NCBI GenBank assembly: GCA_003249555.1
Contig: QKIQ01000128.1
Location: forward strand, 1-32,538
Length of the DNA: 32,538 bases
DNA from: Clostridia bacterium
GTDB taxonomy: Bacteria; Bacillota; Clostridia; Christensenellales; SZUA-584
Direction of reading: 5' to 3'
Shown here: in pieces, positions 1 through 7,321 of the stretch
Position numbering within the stretch: the first letter of the stretch is position 1
Layout of the letters: every line of letters begins with the position of its first letter
Translations under genes and position numbers: made by a program
The notes under the pieces: generated by a model
Seen by the model: only the letters and a program-made list of their open reading frames with translations
The model's database searches: none
What the model was told of the DNA's origin: nothing

Positions 1-171
1 CTATTTACAGGTGCCTATGAGTATAATCTACTCGAAATAGTATTTCTCCATAATCAAATCTTGTGTTTGAACAAAGCAGAAGCAGGTTCTGATTATGGAG
101 TATAATCAGCCAATGTATACAGAATTGATACCTGGTTCGTATAGTGGCAACGACTGAGCGGAGGTAAATCT
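1..171 (+). promoter_or_regulatory. Upstream region of the agr-type operon with inverted repeat and -10 boxes
   Basis: No gene is visible here. An 11-bp perfect inverted repeat pairs 46-56 (CTCCATAATCA) with 90-100 (TGATTATGGAG). The right arm abuts a consensus -10 box TATAAT at 101-106. A second TATAAT lies at 22-27 in a similar context, so GAGTATAATC occurs twice (19-28 and 99-108 approximately). No good -35 box is seen at 17 bp from either. A GGAGG ribosome binding site at 160-164 precedes the ATG at 172. The arrangement would suit an operator or, if transcribed from the first box, an RNA hairpin. The role is inferred only. Confidence 0.45.
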
Positions 172-651
172 ATGTCCGGATTATCTTGGATAGATATTTT
201 CTTAAGGCTTATTCCTGAAGGGTTATTAATCATCTTGGCTGGATATGCTGTATCGAAAAAGGCGATTGATGCGAAATTATATTTGTTTTCCAGCGTTATT
301 TTGGCTTTGGTCACATATGTGCTGAAAATACTGCCAATTAGCGCGGCGTTGCCTATGATATTATCTGCGATAGCGGCTGTTTTATTACTTGTGTTTATCA
401 ATAGAATCAAAGTGCTGCATTCTGTAATTTCAACGATTATATGTATGCTGTTAAGCTTATTACTGGAAGGCTTGAATTTGTTTTTGCTTGAAGTGTTTAA
501 GGTCGATACTTATGAAGTTTTTAAAGATGCCACGCCTTTCACAAGGTATCTTTATGGGCTGCCTTCATTGCTGCTTTTTGCGGCAATGGTTTTGGCATAT
601 TATTTTATTAACAAGAAAATAAGAGCAAAGAAAAATGAACGTCTCGAATAA
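172..651 (+). CDS. Kinase-less AgrC-like sensor membrane domain protein
   Basis: A 159-residue, almost wholly hydrophobic protein with about five membrane segments and a short basic tail (KKIRAKKNE). The pattern of an early IPE motif, a central LP motif, a Glu in a late helix (LLLEGLN) and LYGLPSLLLF near the end recalls the N-terminal membrane sensor half of clostridial AgrC-type or GHKL histidine kinases. Here the protein stops straight after the last helix, so there is no DHp or ATPase domain. The start has a GGAGG site 7 bases upstream. Its 3' end overlaps agrB by 17 bases, implying translational coupling. It could be a decoy receptor, a chaperone or export helper for the peptide, or a degenerate kinase remnant. 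The similarity was judged by eye, and no database search was possible. Confidence 0.55.
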   Translation: MSGLSWIDIFLRLIPEGLLIILAGYAVSKKAIDAKLYLFSSVILALVTYVLKILPISAALPMILSAIAAVLLLVFINRIKVLHSVISTIICMLLSLLLEGLNLFLLEVFKVDTYEVFKDATPFTRYLYGLPSLLLFAAMVLAYYFINKKIRAKKNERLE

Positions 652-1288
652 ACTTGCACAGAAGATATCCTCAGAATTAAACTTTGATGAAGAGAAAAGC
701 AAGGTTGTTTATTACGGAATTTTTGCCTTTCTTCAGGTGTTGGCTTCATTGGCGCTTGTGACACTGTTCGGCCTGTTGTTCGGTGTGGTGACACAGGCTT
801 TGGTTGCATCATTTGCATCCTCTATATTGAGGCAATACTCAGGCGGTGTGCATGCAACCAGACCGAGTATTTGTTTGATTGTTGGCACCTTGGCTACCAT
901 AGCCATTGCTGTTACCGCTCATTATTCGATAGACGCTATAGCCCATGAGTACTTAGCGGCAATACCTGTTATACTCATTCTAGTTTCATATTATTTGGTT
1001 ATCAAATTGGCACCCGTAGACAGCCCGGCAAAGCCCATAAGAACCCAAACCAAAAGAAACAAAATGAAAAAACTTTCACTGATTGTGTTATCGGTGTATG
1101 CTGCAATTATTGCTGCGCTGTTAATCTTTTATTTTACAGAAGAGAAGATCGTCTGCCTGGAATATGCGATGTGTATTGGCATAGCTGTTGGCTGGCAGAG
1201 TTTTAATTTAACTATAATTGGGCATAGAGTATTGAAAAAGGTTGATTCGGTTATCAGCAAAATACTAATGTTAAAAAGGAGAGATTGA
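635..1288 (+). CDS. agrB: AgrB-family autoinducer peptide processing endopeptidase
   Basis: A membrane cysteine endopeptidase of 217 residues that removes the C-terminal tail of AgrD and forms the thiolactone ring at the cytoplasmic membrane. The family signature R-x3-GG-x-H-x6-C is intact: RQYSGGVHA supplies catalytic His73 and SICL supplies Cys80. The seven-residue spacing equals that of the S. aureus pair His77/Cys84. The later KPI motif (DSPAKPI) of the family is also present. Membrane helices lie on both sides. The length is slightly above the usual 190-200. The ATG at 635 lies inside the upstream gene, and agrD begins one base after the stop, so the three genes form one tight operon. 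The AgrB assignment is secure. The peptide it processes is inferred from adjacency. Confidence 0.93.
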   Translation: MNVSNKLAQKISSELNFDEEKSKVVYYGIFAFLQVLASLALVTLFGLLFGVVTQALVASFASSILRQYSGGVHATRPSICLIVGTLATIAIAVTAHYSIDAIAHEYLAAIPVILILVSYYLVIKLAPVDSPAKPIRTQTKRNKMKKLSLIVLSVYAAIIAALLIFYFTEEKIVCLEYAMCIGIAVGWQSFNLTIIGHRVLKKVDSVISKILMLKRRD

Positions 1289-1289
1289 A

Positions 1290-1415
1290 ATGAAAAAAAC
1301 AAGTCTATTCGTTATAGCTGCAACTCTGTTTACTTTTATCGCTTCGTTGGTGGCATCATCCGCATGCTTATGGGGATGGTATCAGCCGGAAGAGCCGACT
1401 TCCTTACAAAAATAA
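1290..1415 (+). CDS. agrD: AgrD-like cyclic lactone autoinducer pro-peptide (41 aa)
   Basis: This short gene encodes 41 residues in the three-part AgrD layout. An amphipathic, hydrophobic leader (1-22, starting MKKTSLFVIAATLF) is followed by the signal core and an acidic tail. The segment SSACLWGWYQPEEP (23-36) matches the clostridial pattern S-A-C-L-W..., then QPEEP, as in the C. perfringens AgrD. Cys26 should form the thiolactone. By analogy with five-residue rings, the predicted core is CLWGW (26-30), with tail YQPEEPTSLQK removed by AgrB. A strong AAAGGAGAG site ends 6 bases before the ATG. It lies one base after agrB. The exact N-terminus of the mature signal cannot be read from the sequence. 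Confidence 0.92.
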   Translation: MKKTSLFVIAATLFTFIASLVASSACLWGWYQPEEPTSLQK

Positions 1416-1474
1416 TTTAGGAATAAATAAAAAGTAGTTATCTATGCCCATTATAGTTTTATTAGGAGAAACTA

Positions 1475-3142
1475 ATGACCTTTGACAGTAAGAATAACAG
1501 AATAAACAATATACTATCACTTGTAAAACTAGGCGGAATTGTAATTATATGCATTGTCATGATTAAAAATACAGTTCCGGATAGCGGGATGGTGTTTGTT
1601 AGCTATTACACTACTATTAATTTCGTGCTGAAGTTGTTTATATCTTTATCGCTAACAACTTTGTATTATCTTTGGTCTTCGGTATTTTTCAAAAAAATTA
1701 AAATAAAAAACAGCATGTTTATACCAATAATGGAATCGGTTTTGTTTTTGATTATATTTATGGTTTTTATATGGCTAACGGGCAAAGATCAAAGCCCATA
1801 CAAAATCATTTTTTTATTTATAATTATTCCTGTTTCCATTCAATTCGAGTTTAAATATGGTTTATTAACGGCATTAGTTTCATCGTCTTTCATGTTGTTT
1901 ACTGATATTTTTCTAGCGCCCAATCAGTTGGTAAATACGAACTTGGAAAATGATATTATCATCTCCGCAATTTTCATTATGGTAGCTTGGCTTTTGTCAT
2001 ATTATGTGATGATTGAAAAGAGGCATTCTCAAATGCTTGAATATAAAGCCAATACGGATGTGTTGACAGGGCTCAATAATCATCGTTATTTCTATGAACA
2101 GCTAAAGAAAATATACGCGGATAAAAAAACAAGCATTATCGCGCTCATTTTCTTTGACATCGATTATTTCAAGGAATATAACGATATGTTCGGTCATTTA
2201 AAAGGCGATATCGTTTTAAAATTAATCGGTAATAAGCTCAAAGAGATTTTAAAAGACGAAGAAGCCACCATCGCACGCTACGGCGGAGATGAGTTTGCGA
2301 TTATTCTATCTGATAAAACAAAAGATGAAGCTTATGAAATCTGTGAAACGATCCGCAGCGATATGGAAAAGATGTACTTTGAAGGTCAGGAATACTTGTC
2401 TTCGAAAAATATCACCGTATCAATCGGTATTGCTTTTAATGATGATGTCAACAGTTACATCAACCTTATCAAGCGTGCTGATGACGCTTTGTATAAAGCC
2501 AAGTTTACCAGAAAAAACAAGGTTGAGGTGTTCAGTTCAGTTTATAATATGATCGTTACCAATATGAAAGAAGAGAGCTTTGATTTAATCGCGTCAATTA
2601 AAACGCTTATTAGTGTAATCAACACCAAGGATAAGTATACTTACGGACACGTAGAAAGAGTTGTGCGATACGTGAAGATGCTGTCTGACAAGCTCGATTT
2701 ATCTAAAAAGGATAAAGAAACGCTTATCTATGGAGCATACATACATGATATCGGAAAGATAAACATACCTGAATATATTCTCAACAAGAAAACAAAGCTG
2801 ACTTTGGAAGAATGGAGTCTTGTTAAACAGCATCCCAATATTGGGGTGGAAATCATTAGCCAAATTGACACACTTGCCACTGTTGCGCCTCTTGTTATGC
2901 ATCACCACGAAAGATTTGACGGGTGTGGCTATCCGGGTGGCTTGCAAGGAAAGTCGATTCCGTATCTTGCGAGAATACTCACCGTTGCCGATAGTTTTGA
3001 CGCAATGACGTTCAACCGGATATATAAAAACGCAATGACATATGATGAGGCTATTGATGAACTAAAAAGATGCAGCGGTACACAATTTGATCCGCAAATC
3101 ACCGGCACCTTTATTGAAATAGTCAAGATGCTGAAGCAATAA
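1475..3142 (+). CDS. Membrane GGDEF + HD-GYP cyclic-di-GMP enzyme
   Basis: A 555-residue protein with an N-terminal region of about six membrane helices (roughly 12-185), then a GGDEF diguanylate cyclase domain (about 193-350) and an HD-GYP phosphodiesterase domain (about 370-550). The cyclase signature is intact (RYGGDEFAI, GGDEF at 270-274). The phosphodiesterase has HD at 424-425 (YIHDIGK), the tandem His at 476-478, and the GYP motif in HHERFDGCGYPGG (485-487). Both activities, making and degrading c-di-GMP, are therefore plausible. No PAS, REC or HAMP domain is seen, so the membrane part is the likely input. An AGGAG site precedes the ATG. It sits 59 bases after agrD, where AgrC/AgrA would be expected. 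Control by the autoinducer is inferred from position only. Confidence 0.93.
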   Translation: MTFDSKNNRINNILSLVKLGGIVIICIVMIKNTVPDSGMVFVSYYTTINFVLKLFISLSLTTLYYLWSSVFFKKIKIKNSMFIPIMESVLFLIIFMVFIWLTGKDQSPYKIIFLFIIIPVSIQFEFKYGLLTALVSSSFMLFTDIFLAPNQLVNTNLENDIIISAIFIMVAWLLSYYVMIEKRHSQMLEYKANTDVLTGLNNHRYFYEQLKKIYADKKTSIIALIFFDIDYFKEYNDMFGHLKGDIVLKLIGNKLKEILKDEEATIARYGGDEFAIILSDKTKDEAYEICETIRSDMEKMYFEGQEYLSSKNITVSIGIAFNDDVNSYINLIKRADDALYKAKFTRKNKVEVFSSVYNMIVTNMKEESFDLIASIKTLISVINTKDKYTYGHVERVVRYVKMLSDKLDLSKKDKETLIYGAYIHDIGKINIPEYILNKKTKLTLEEWSLVKQHPNIGVEIISQIDTLATVAPLVMHHHERFDGCGYPGGLQGKSIPYLARILTVADSFDAMTFNRIYKNAMTYDEAIDELKRCSGTQFDPQITGTFIEIVKMLKQ

Positions 3143-3156
3143 TCCGAAGGAGTTTT

Positions 3157-3774
3157 ATGAGTAAAGGCATTAAAGCAACGCATATGTCATTACTGTTCAT
3201 TGCGCTGCAATACATCGCAGCCATTCTTGTGATGGTCTTCGTTACGGTTGAATTGAGTGTGGCACTGGATTTTCTTAAGAACCTTTTATTTTATCTGCTT
3301 ATTTTTATTATGCCTATTTTACTTTTTTTGAAAAAGGTATTTAAAGTGAGTCCCGTTTATTATCTGAATTTAAATTGCAGTTTTAAATGCATAGCTATAG
3401 GATTTGTTATTGCCGCACCAATGGCGCTCATATTTTTCATCACAAACAGGTTTCAGATAAATACTGTTGATAAATGGTGGCTATTGGTGCTGACGGGGAC
3501 GGTGCTGGCGGGTCTGTTCGAGGAAATCGTATTCCGCGGTTTTTATCTGAAATTTTTCAAAGAGAAATATGGATTTTTATGGGCAAATATAACAGCCTCG
3601 GTCCTTTTCAGTTTGCTGCATATCAATGAGCTTTTGGAACAAAATATAATTCAGCTTGTTTTATTGTTTATACTGGGTATTTTTCTGGGGTATTTATGCG
3701 AAAAAACCAAATCCGTATGGGTTCCCGTCATCATACATATCACATTCAATATATTGATCTTTCTGTTCAGATAA
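3157..3774 (+). CDS. CPBP-family intramembrane metalloprotease (MroQ/Rce1-like)
   Basis: A 205-residue polytopic protein with the CPBP (CAAX protease and bacteriocin processing, Abi) motifs. Motif 1 is EEIVFRGF, with Glu122, Glu123 and Arg127. Motif 2 is the His155 of LLHINE. Motif 3 is HITFN, with His194 and Asn198. All predicted catalytic residues are kept. A GAAGGAG site precedes the ATG, 14 bases after the c-di-GMP gene, so it is probably the last gene of the agr-type operon. In S. aureus the CPBP protease MroQ assists AgrD leader processing or signal maturation, which makes this neighbour a good candidate for the same step. Other CPBP members act in bacteriocin self-immunity. The family call is firm. 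The peptide-processing role is inferred. Confidence 0.88.
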   Translation: MSKGIKATHMSLLFIALQYIAAILVMVFVTVELSVALDFLKNLLFYLLIFIMPILLFLKKVFKVSPVYYLNLNCSFKCIAIGFVIAAPMALIFFITNRFQINTVDKWWLLVLTGTVLAGLFEEIVFRGFYLKFFKEKYGFLWANITASVLFSLLHINELLEQNIIQLVLLFILGIFLGYLCEKTKSVWVPVIIHITFNILIFLFR

Positions 3775-3862
3775 ACTTGTGAGATCATCCTGCTATTATG
3801 ATTAAAGATGTTTGCAGTCATTGAACTTTATGAACGAAACGTAAATATGGCGCCTTCGTCGA

Positions 3863-3891
3863 TTGTTAAAAATGGCGGCGCATGGTAATAT
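3863..3891 (+). promoter_or_regulatory. Probable sigma-A promoter of the DUF5685-dnaJ operon
   Basis: TTGTTA at 3863-3868 and TAATAT at 3886-3891 are separated by 17 bases, placing transcription start about 12 bases before the GGAG site of the gene at 3911. The position and spacing fit a vegetative promoter. It also marks the end of the AT-rich agr-type island. Confidence 0.6.
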
Positions 3892-3910
3892 TAGAGCTTA
3901 GGAGACGGAT

Positions 3911-4792
3911 ATGTTCGGATATGTACAGCCTTTAAAGCCTGAGCTTAAGGTCAAGGAATACGAGGCGTTTAAGGGTTATTACTGCGGCCTTTGCAAGGCG
4001 ATAGGAGAAAACTATACACACGGCGCGCGATTTATGCTAAACTACGATTGCGCTGTGCTCCTTTTGCTGTTGTCGTCCATGAACGATGCCGTTCCTAAGG
4101 TCACAAGGGAAGCATGTATCGCGAATCCGTTCAAAAAGAAGATCATCGTGCGTTCGGCACAGGCCGAATATGCGGCAGCGATAAACGTTTTGCTGGGTTA
4201 CGCAAAGATTGATGACACGGCGCTAGACGAAAAAAAGCTTTATGCGCGCATACTCTCGCTGCTGTATAGGCGTGTGAGCCGCAAAGCTTCGAAAAGCCAC
4301 GAGGAATTAGCAGCGCAGTTTGCAGGCAGGCTTGCCGGTTTACATGTGCTGGAAAAGCAAAGCTGCAAGGACATCGACGCGGTTTCTAATGAGTTTGCCG
4401 AGCTGCTGGCCGCTGTGTTTGCGGGTGCGCCGTTTGATTTTGTGGATGAAACTGCGAAACGGGCGCTCTGGCATTTTGGGTATAACCTCGGGCGCTGGAT
4501 ATATATTGCTGACGCAGTCAGTGATATCGAAAAAGACCATAAAAAGAAGAACTACAACGTTTATTTACAGCGCGATTTTAAAGACGTGGCGGCGTTGCGA
4601 GAAACCATAAAAGAAGAGGCTGCGTTTAATTTGAATATGTCATTGGCTCAGGCTGTTAAGGCCTATGAGCTGTTGGATATAAAAAGAGACAAGCCGCTGC
4701 TGGATAACATCATGTATCTGGGGCTTGCGAAAAAAACGGAAGATTTGTTGAAAGGGGATACCGATGGATCCGTACAAAGTATTGGGGGTTAG
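3911..4792 (+). CDS. DUF5685 family protein
   Basis: A 293-residue soluble, probably helical protein. The opening [18 protein letters not shown] and the following YYCGLCK (Cys25-x2-Cys28) are the hallmark of the DUF5685 family, whose function is unknown. The nearby NYD and later [17 protein letters not shown] motif, with conserved Asp residues in a helix, resemble metal-binding helices, but this is only a visual impression. GGAGAC precedes the ATG. The last 29 bases overlap the J-domain gene, a typical pairing for this family. That suggests the two proteins act together, possibly with Hsp70. No signal peptide or membrane segment is seen. Confidence 0.8.
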   Translation: MFGYVQPLKPELKVKEYEAFKGYYCGLCKAIGENYTHGARFMLNYDCAVLLLLLSSMNDAVPKVTREACIANPFKKKIIVRSAQAEYAAAINVLLGYAKIDDTALDEKKLYARILSLLYRRVSRKASKSHEELAAQFAGRLAGLHVLEKQSCKDIDAVSNEFAELLAAVFAGAPFDFVDETAKRALWHFGYNLGRWIYIADAVSDIEKDHKKKNYNVYLQRDFKDVAALRETIKEEAAFNLNMSLAQAVKAYELLDIKRDKPLLDNIMYLGLAKKTEDLLKGDTDGSVQSIGG

Positions 4793-5381
4793 TCCGAGCG
4801 CGACGGATGCTGAAATCAAAACAGCGTACAGAAATCTCGCGAAAAAATACCATCCTGACAAATATAAAGGGCATGATCTGGAAGACCTCGCGGGAGAGAG
4901 GCTTAAGGAGATCAACGAAGCCTATGATATGATACAAAAACAGCGCCAGTCAGGCAGCCGTTATTCATACTCCGGCGGGTCGGGCACCGGCGGCGGAAGC
5001 AGCTATTCGGGATCGTCGCAGTTTGCGGATATCCGCATGGCTATACAGCGAGGGGATTTAACACGCGCCGACGCCATGTTGGACGCGATCTCTAGCAGAA
5101 CGGCAGAGTGGCACTATCTTAAAGGCATGGTGCTGCTAAAAAAAGGCTGGTACGACGGCGCGCGTCAGCATTTTGGCACGGCTGCGGGCATGGAACCCGG
5201 CAACGTGGAATATGCGAATGCGTACAACACAGTCAACAGAAGCGCGAGCGGCTACGGTCAGACGTTTTACGGCGGCAGACAAGGCATGAACGACGCGAAC
5301 GTCTGCAACATTTGCGGGGGGCTGCTTTGTGCAGACTGCTGCTGCGAATGTATGGGCGGAGACTGCATACCCTGCTGCTGA
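4764..5381 (+). CDS. J-domain protein with Cys-rich C-terminus
   Basis: A 205-residue protein. Residues 1-60 form a J domain ([19 protein letters not shown], with the HPD motif at 30-32 in KKYHPDKY), which would stimulate the ATPase of a DnaK-type chaperone. A Ser/Gly-rich linker follows (about 66-88), then a TPR-like helical hairpin region (about 90-150). The extreme C-terminus is cysteine-rich ([19 protein letters not shown]), with about ten Cys in the last 28 residues. It lacks the canonical DnaJ zinc finger and client-binding domains, so it is not the housekeeping DnaJ. The start lies inside the DUF5685 gene and uses GAAAGGGG as ribosome site. The Cys-rich tail could bind metal or an Fe-S cluster. 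Confidence 0.85.
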   Translation: MDPYKVLGVSPSATDAEIKTAYRNLAKKYHPDKYKGHDLEDLAGERLKEINEAYDMIQKQRQSGSRYSYSGGSGTGGGSSYSGSSQFADIRMAIQRGDLTRADAMLDAISSRTAEWHYLKGMVLLKKGWYDGARQHFGTAAGMEPGNVEYANAYNTVNRSASGYGQTFYGGRQGMNDANVCNICGGLLCADCCCECMGGDCIPCC

Positions 5382-5406
5382 TTTTACGACATAGGGAGGA
5401 TATTTC

Positions 5407-5937
5407 ATGCCGCGTTTTCACCGTACCGCACATAGAATCAGTTTGACAGCGATGTTTGCATCCATGTCGTTGCTGTTTTTATATATGGCGTCCGTCTTGC
5501 CGACAATGCGCATTGCGATGTATTTTTTAAGCTCTGTTTTTGTCATGGGGCTGGTGGTTGAGGAAGAAATCGGGCTTGCCGTGCTCATGTATATCGGCGT
5601 GTCGCTGATGTCATTGCTGCTGATGCCCAATATACTGCGTGTGCTACCGTATGTATTTTTTTTCGGACATTACGGTATCGGCAAATACTATATTCAGACG
5701 CGAATCAAGGACAAGATAGCGGGATATATCGTCAAGCTGCTGTATTATAATGTGGCGCTCGGGCTTGTCTATCTGCTCGCGCAGCAGATCATTTATGAGG
5801 ATGTATTAAGCACAGGTATTGCCTTTTGGCTGTTTTTGGTATTGGCGGAGGCGGCGTTCGTGATTTACGACTTCCTTTTTGAGAAGGTCACCAAGTTCTA
5901 CTTTAACAACTTAAGGCGTTTGCTAATGAAAAACTAG
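5407..5937 (+). CDS. Polytopic membrane protein of unknown function
   Basis: A 176-residue protein with about five hydrophobic segments starting near residue 15. A basic N-terminus and a basic C-terminal end (NNLRRLLMKN) point to the cytoplasm. The organisation resembles small S-component-like or DUF2232-like proteins, but no diagnostic motif was recognised, so no function is given. A strong GGGAGGA site precedes the ATG. It lies 25 bases after the J-domain gene and may be the third gene of that operon. It converges with the minus-strand gene that ends at 6046. Confidence 0.65.
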   Translation: MPRFHRTAHRISLTAMFASMSLLFLYMASVLPTMRIAMYFLSSVFVMGLVVEEEIGLAVLMYIGVSLMSLLLMPNILRVLPYVFFFGHYGIGKYYIQTRIKDKIAGYIVKLLYYNVALGLVYLLAQQIIYEDVLSTGIAFWLFLVLAEAAFVIYDFLFEKVTKFYFNNLRRLLMKN

Positions 5938-5955
5938 GGAAACAAAAAGCTCTGG

Positions 5956-5974
5956 TGTGCTGCAACAGCGCACA
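5956..5974 (+). terminator. Hairpin after the 5407 gene (weak terminator)
   Basis: TGTGC at 5956-5960 pairs with GCACA at 5970-5974, with an inner TG/CA pair across a small bulge. There is no clear T-tract, so termination is uncertain. The hairpin directly precedes the dispersed repeat at 5979. Confidence 0.35.
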
Positions 5975-5978
5975 TAAG

Positions 5979-6041
5979 ACTGTCAAAAAAGCTAAAATAT
6001 AATTCGTGGGCAAGACGGGTTTTGCCCGCGCAGCCTACACC
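5979..6041 (-). repeat. Dispersed repeat, copy 1 (inverted relative to copy 2 at 32305)
   Basis: This 63-base segment, read on the minus strand, matches 32305-32368 on the plus strand with about four substitutions and one single-base indel. The conserved core includes a GGGCAA...TTGCCC inverted repeat, then TTGCCCACGAATTATATTTT, and it ends in GACAGT. It lies between two convergent gene ends, and a hairpin sits next to its GACAGT end, as for the other copy. The origin is unknown. It looks like a small non-coding repeat or a piece of a MITE-like element. Confidence 0.8.
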
Positions 6042-6045
6042 TTTT

Positions 6046-7230
6046 TTACTGGTAGTTCTCCATACTTTGCACAATGTAGTAACCGTTTTTCACTGCGATA
6101 TCAAAGTCCTGCGATACGCTTTGCATATTGCCGTCTGCGTCCTGCATGGCGAGCGTTATCTTAGAGATAACCTTGGTTTTCTTGTAATACTCGTAGTCAG
6201 TGACCATATTGGGTGTCAGCTTGTTTTGCTCGACGAAATTCAAGATGTCCTGTGCGGTGCTCTGCTGTGTAAGGCCGGCTTTTTTAGCAAGCGCAATTGT
6301 GTTTTCGCTAAAGTTATATACGGACTCAGATGCAACGCGGCCGTTTAAAAGCTCTTTTACTGTCAGCATCACAAATTGGTTGGTCTCACCTGTCGCAAGC
6401 TGCGGAATGAACGTGGCTTCCAGCTGTTTGTTCCCCTCGAAATACAGCACAAACAGGTAATCCGTGGGTTCCTGTGTGTCGGACGAATAGTACTTAAACG
6501 GATAGACGGATTTGTCTGCTTTGTATTCGATAGCCGACAGATCCTCCACACCCCGGGAATACCCCAGAGCGTCGGTGTCGGTATCGTAATGGTAAATGCG
6601 CACCGGTGTGCCGTATCGGTCTTCAAGAATACCCGGATTGTCGGGGATATACACGAGAAAAATACCGTCAGGATTCGCTTCGTTTGTGGCTTCCTGACGA
6701 TATTCATGCTTTATGAAGCTGCCGTCTGCGCCGGGTTCCTTTACGAGCACACTCGCGTCGTCGTAGTAGGTAAGAAGATTCATGCCGTCCGCAATTTGCA
6801 CCACAGCAAGGACTTCACCATCGCTGTTCTGAATGCTGTACAGCCCGTCTTCGCTGACGAGAGATTTTAACGTGTCAGGGTGCGAAACCGGTGAAATGGG
6901 AATGGTATGAGGCAGCATCACCGCCGCCGTAATCACAACCAAGGCTGCCGTCAGTTTTAGAATTGTTTTTACGGTCAGTGCCAGGTGGCGTTTCCTAAAA
7001 TTCTGTTTGGCAATGCCGCGGCCGGTTTTGCCGTCTACGGCTCTTGAATCTTCGCAGCCTTCACATACGGCTTCGTAGTGAGAGCCAAGTGGGATAAGAT
7101 TCACAAAAAGCACGACGATAAAACGAGTGATCTTATGAAAATGATATGCATAGCTGCTTTTGCACGCGCTGCATTTTTCACTGCTGAATACGCCCAGATC
7201 GGTGCTGACTTCTCTTGTGCCAAATATCAT
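6046..7230 (-). CDS. Zinc-ribbon membrane protein of unknown function
   Basis: A 394-residue protein. The N-terminus is a zinc ribbon split around a hydrophobic Pro-containing stretch: Cys20-x2-Cys23 (CSACK), then LIPLG, then Cys56-x2-Cys59 (CEGC). This follows the zinc-ribbon pattern often seen in small Firmicutes membrane-linked proteins. One clear membrane helix follows at about 88-107 (LKLTAALVVITAAVML). The remaining 285 or so residues should lie outside the membrane and read like a beta-rich globular domain with no recognised family. The start has GGAG 6 bases upstream and an extended -10 promoter further up. It converges with the 5407 gene and diverges from the 7322 gene. Its role is unknown. 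Confidence 0.7.
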   Translation of the reverse strand: MIFGTREVSTDLGVFSSEKCSACKSSYAYHFHKITRFIVVLFVNLIPLGSHYEAVCEGCEDSRAVDGKTGRGIAKQNFRKRHLALTVKTILKLTAALVVITAAVMLPHTIPISPVSHPDTLKSLVSEDGLYSIQNSDGEVLAVVQIADGMNLLTYYDDASVLVKEPGADGSFIKHEYRQEATNEANPDGIFLVYIPDNPGILEDRYGTPVRIYHYDTDTDALGYSRGVEDLSAIEYKADKSVYPFKYYSSDTQEPTDYLFVLYFEGNKQLEATFIPQLATGETNQFVMLTVKELLNGRVASESVYNFSENTIALAKKAGLTQQSTAQDILNFVEQNKLTPNMVTDYEYYKKTKVISKITLAMQDADGNMQSVSQDFDIAVKNGYYIVQSMENYQ

Positions 7231-7253
7231 AAACGTCTCCTGCCTTTTTTCTC

Positions 7254-7262
7254 ATTATAGCA
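7254..7262 (-). promoter_or_regulatory. Extended -10 promoter of the zinc-ribbon gene
   Basis: On the minus strand TGCTATAAT reads through 7262-7254, a perfect extended -10 element (TGnTATAAT). No good -35 is seen at the expected spacing, as is usual for this promoter class. It lies about 24 bases before the ATG at 7230. Confidence 0.6.
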
Positions 7263-7321
7263 CACATTTTCATTGATGCAGATGAATAATAATGAAACAA
7301 AACACGACCAAGGAGTCACTT

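Noticed and set aside
93-410. 105-residue minus-strand reading frame
   Set aside because: Fully antisense to the 172-651 gene, with no ribosome site and no recognised motif.
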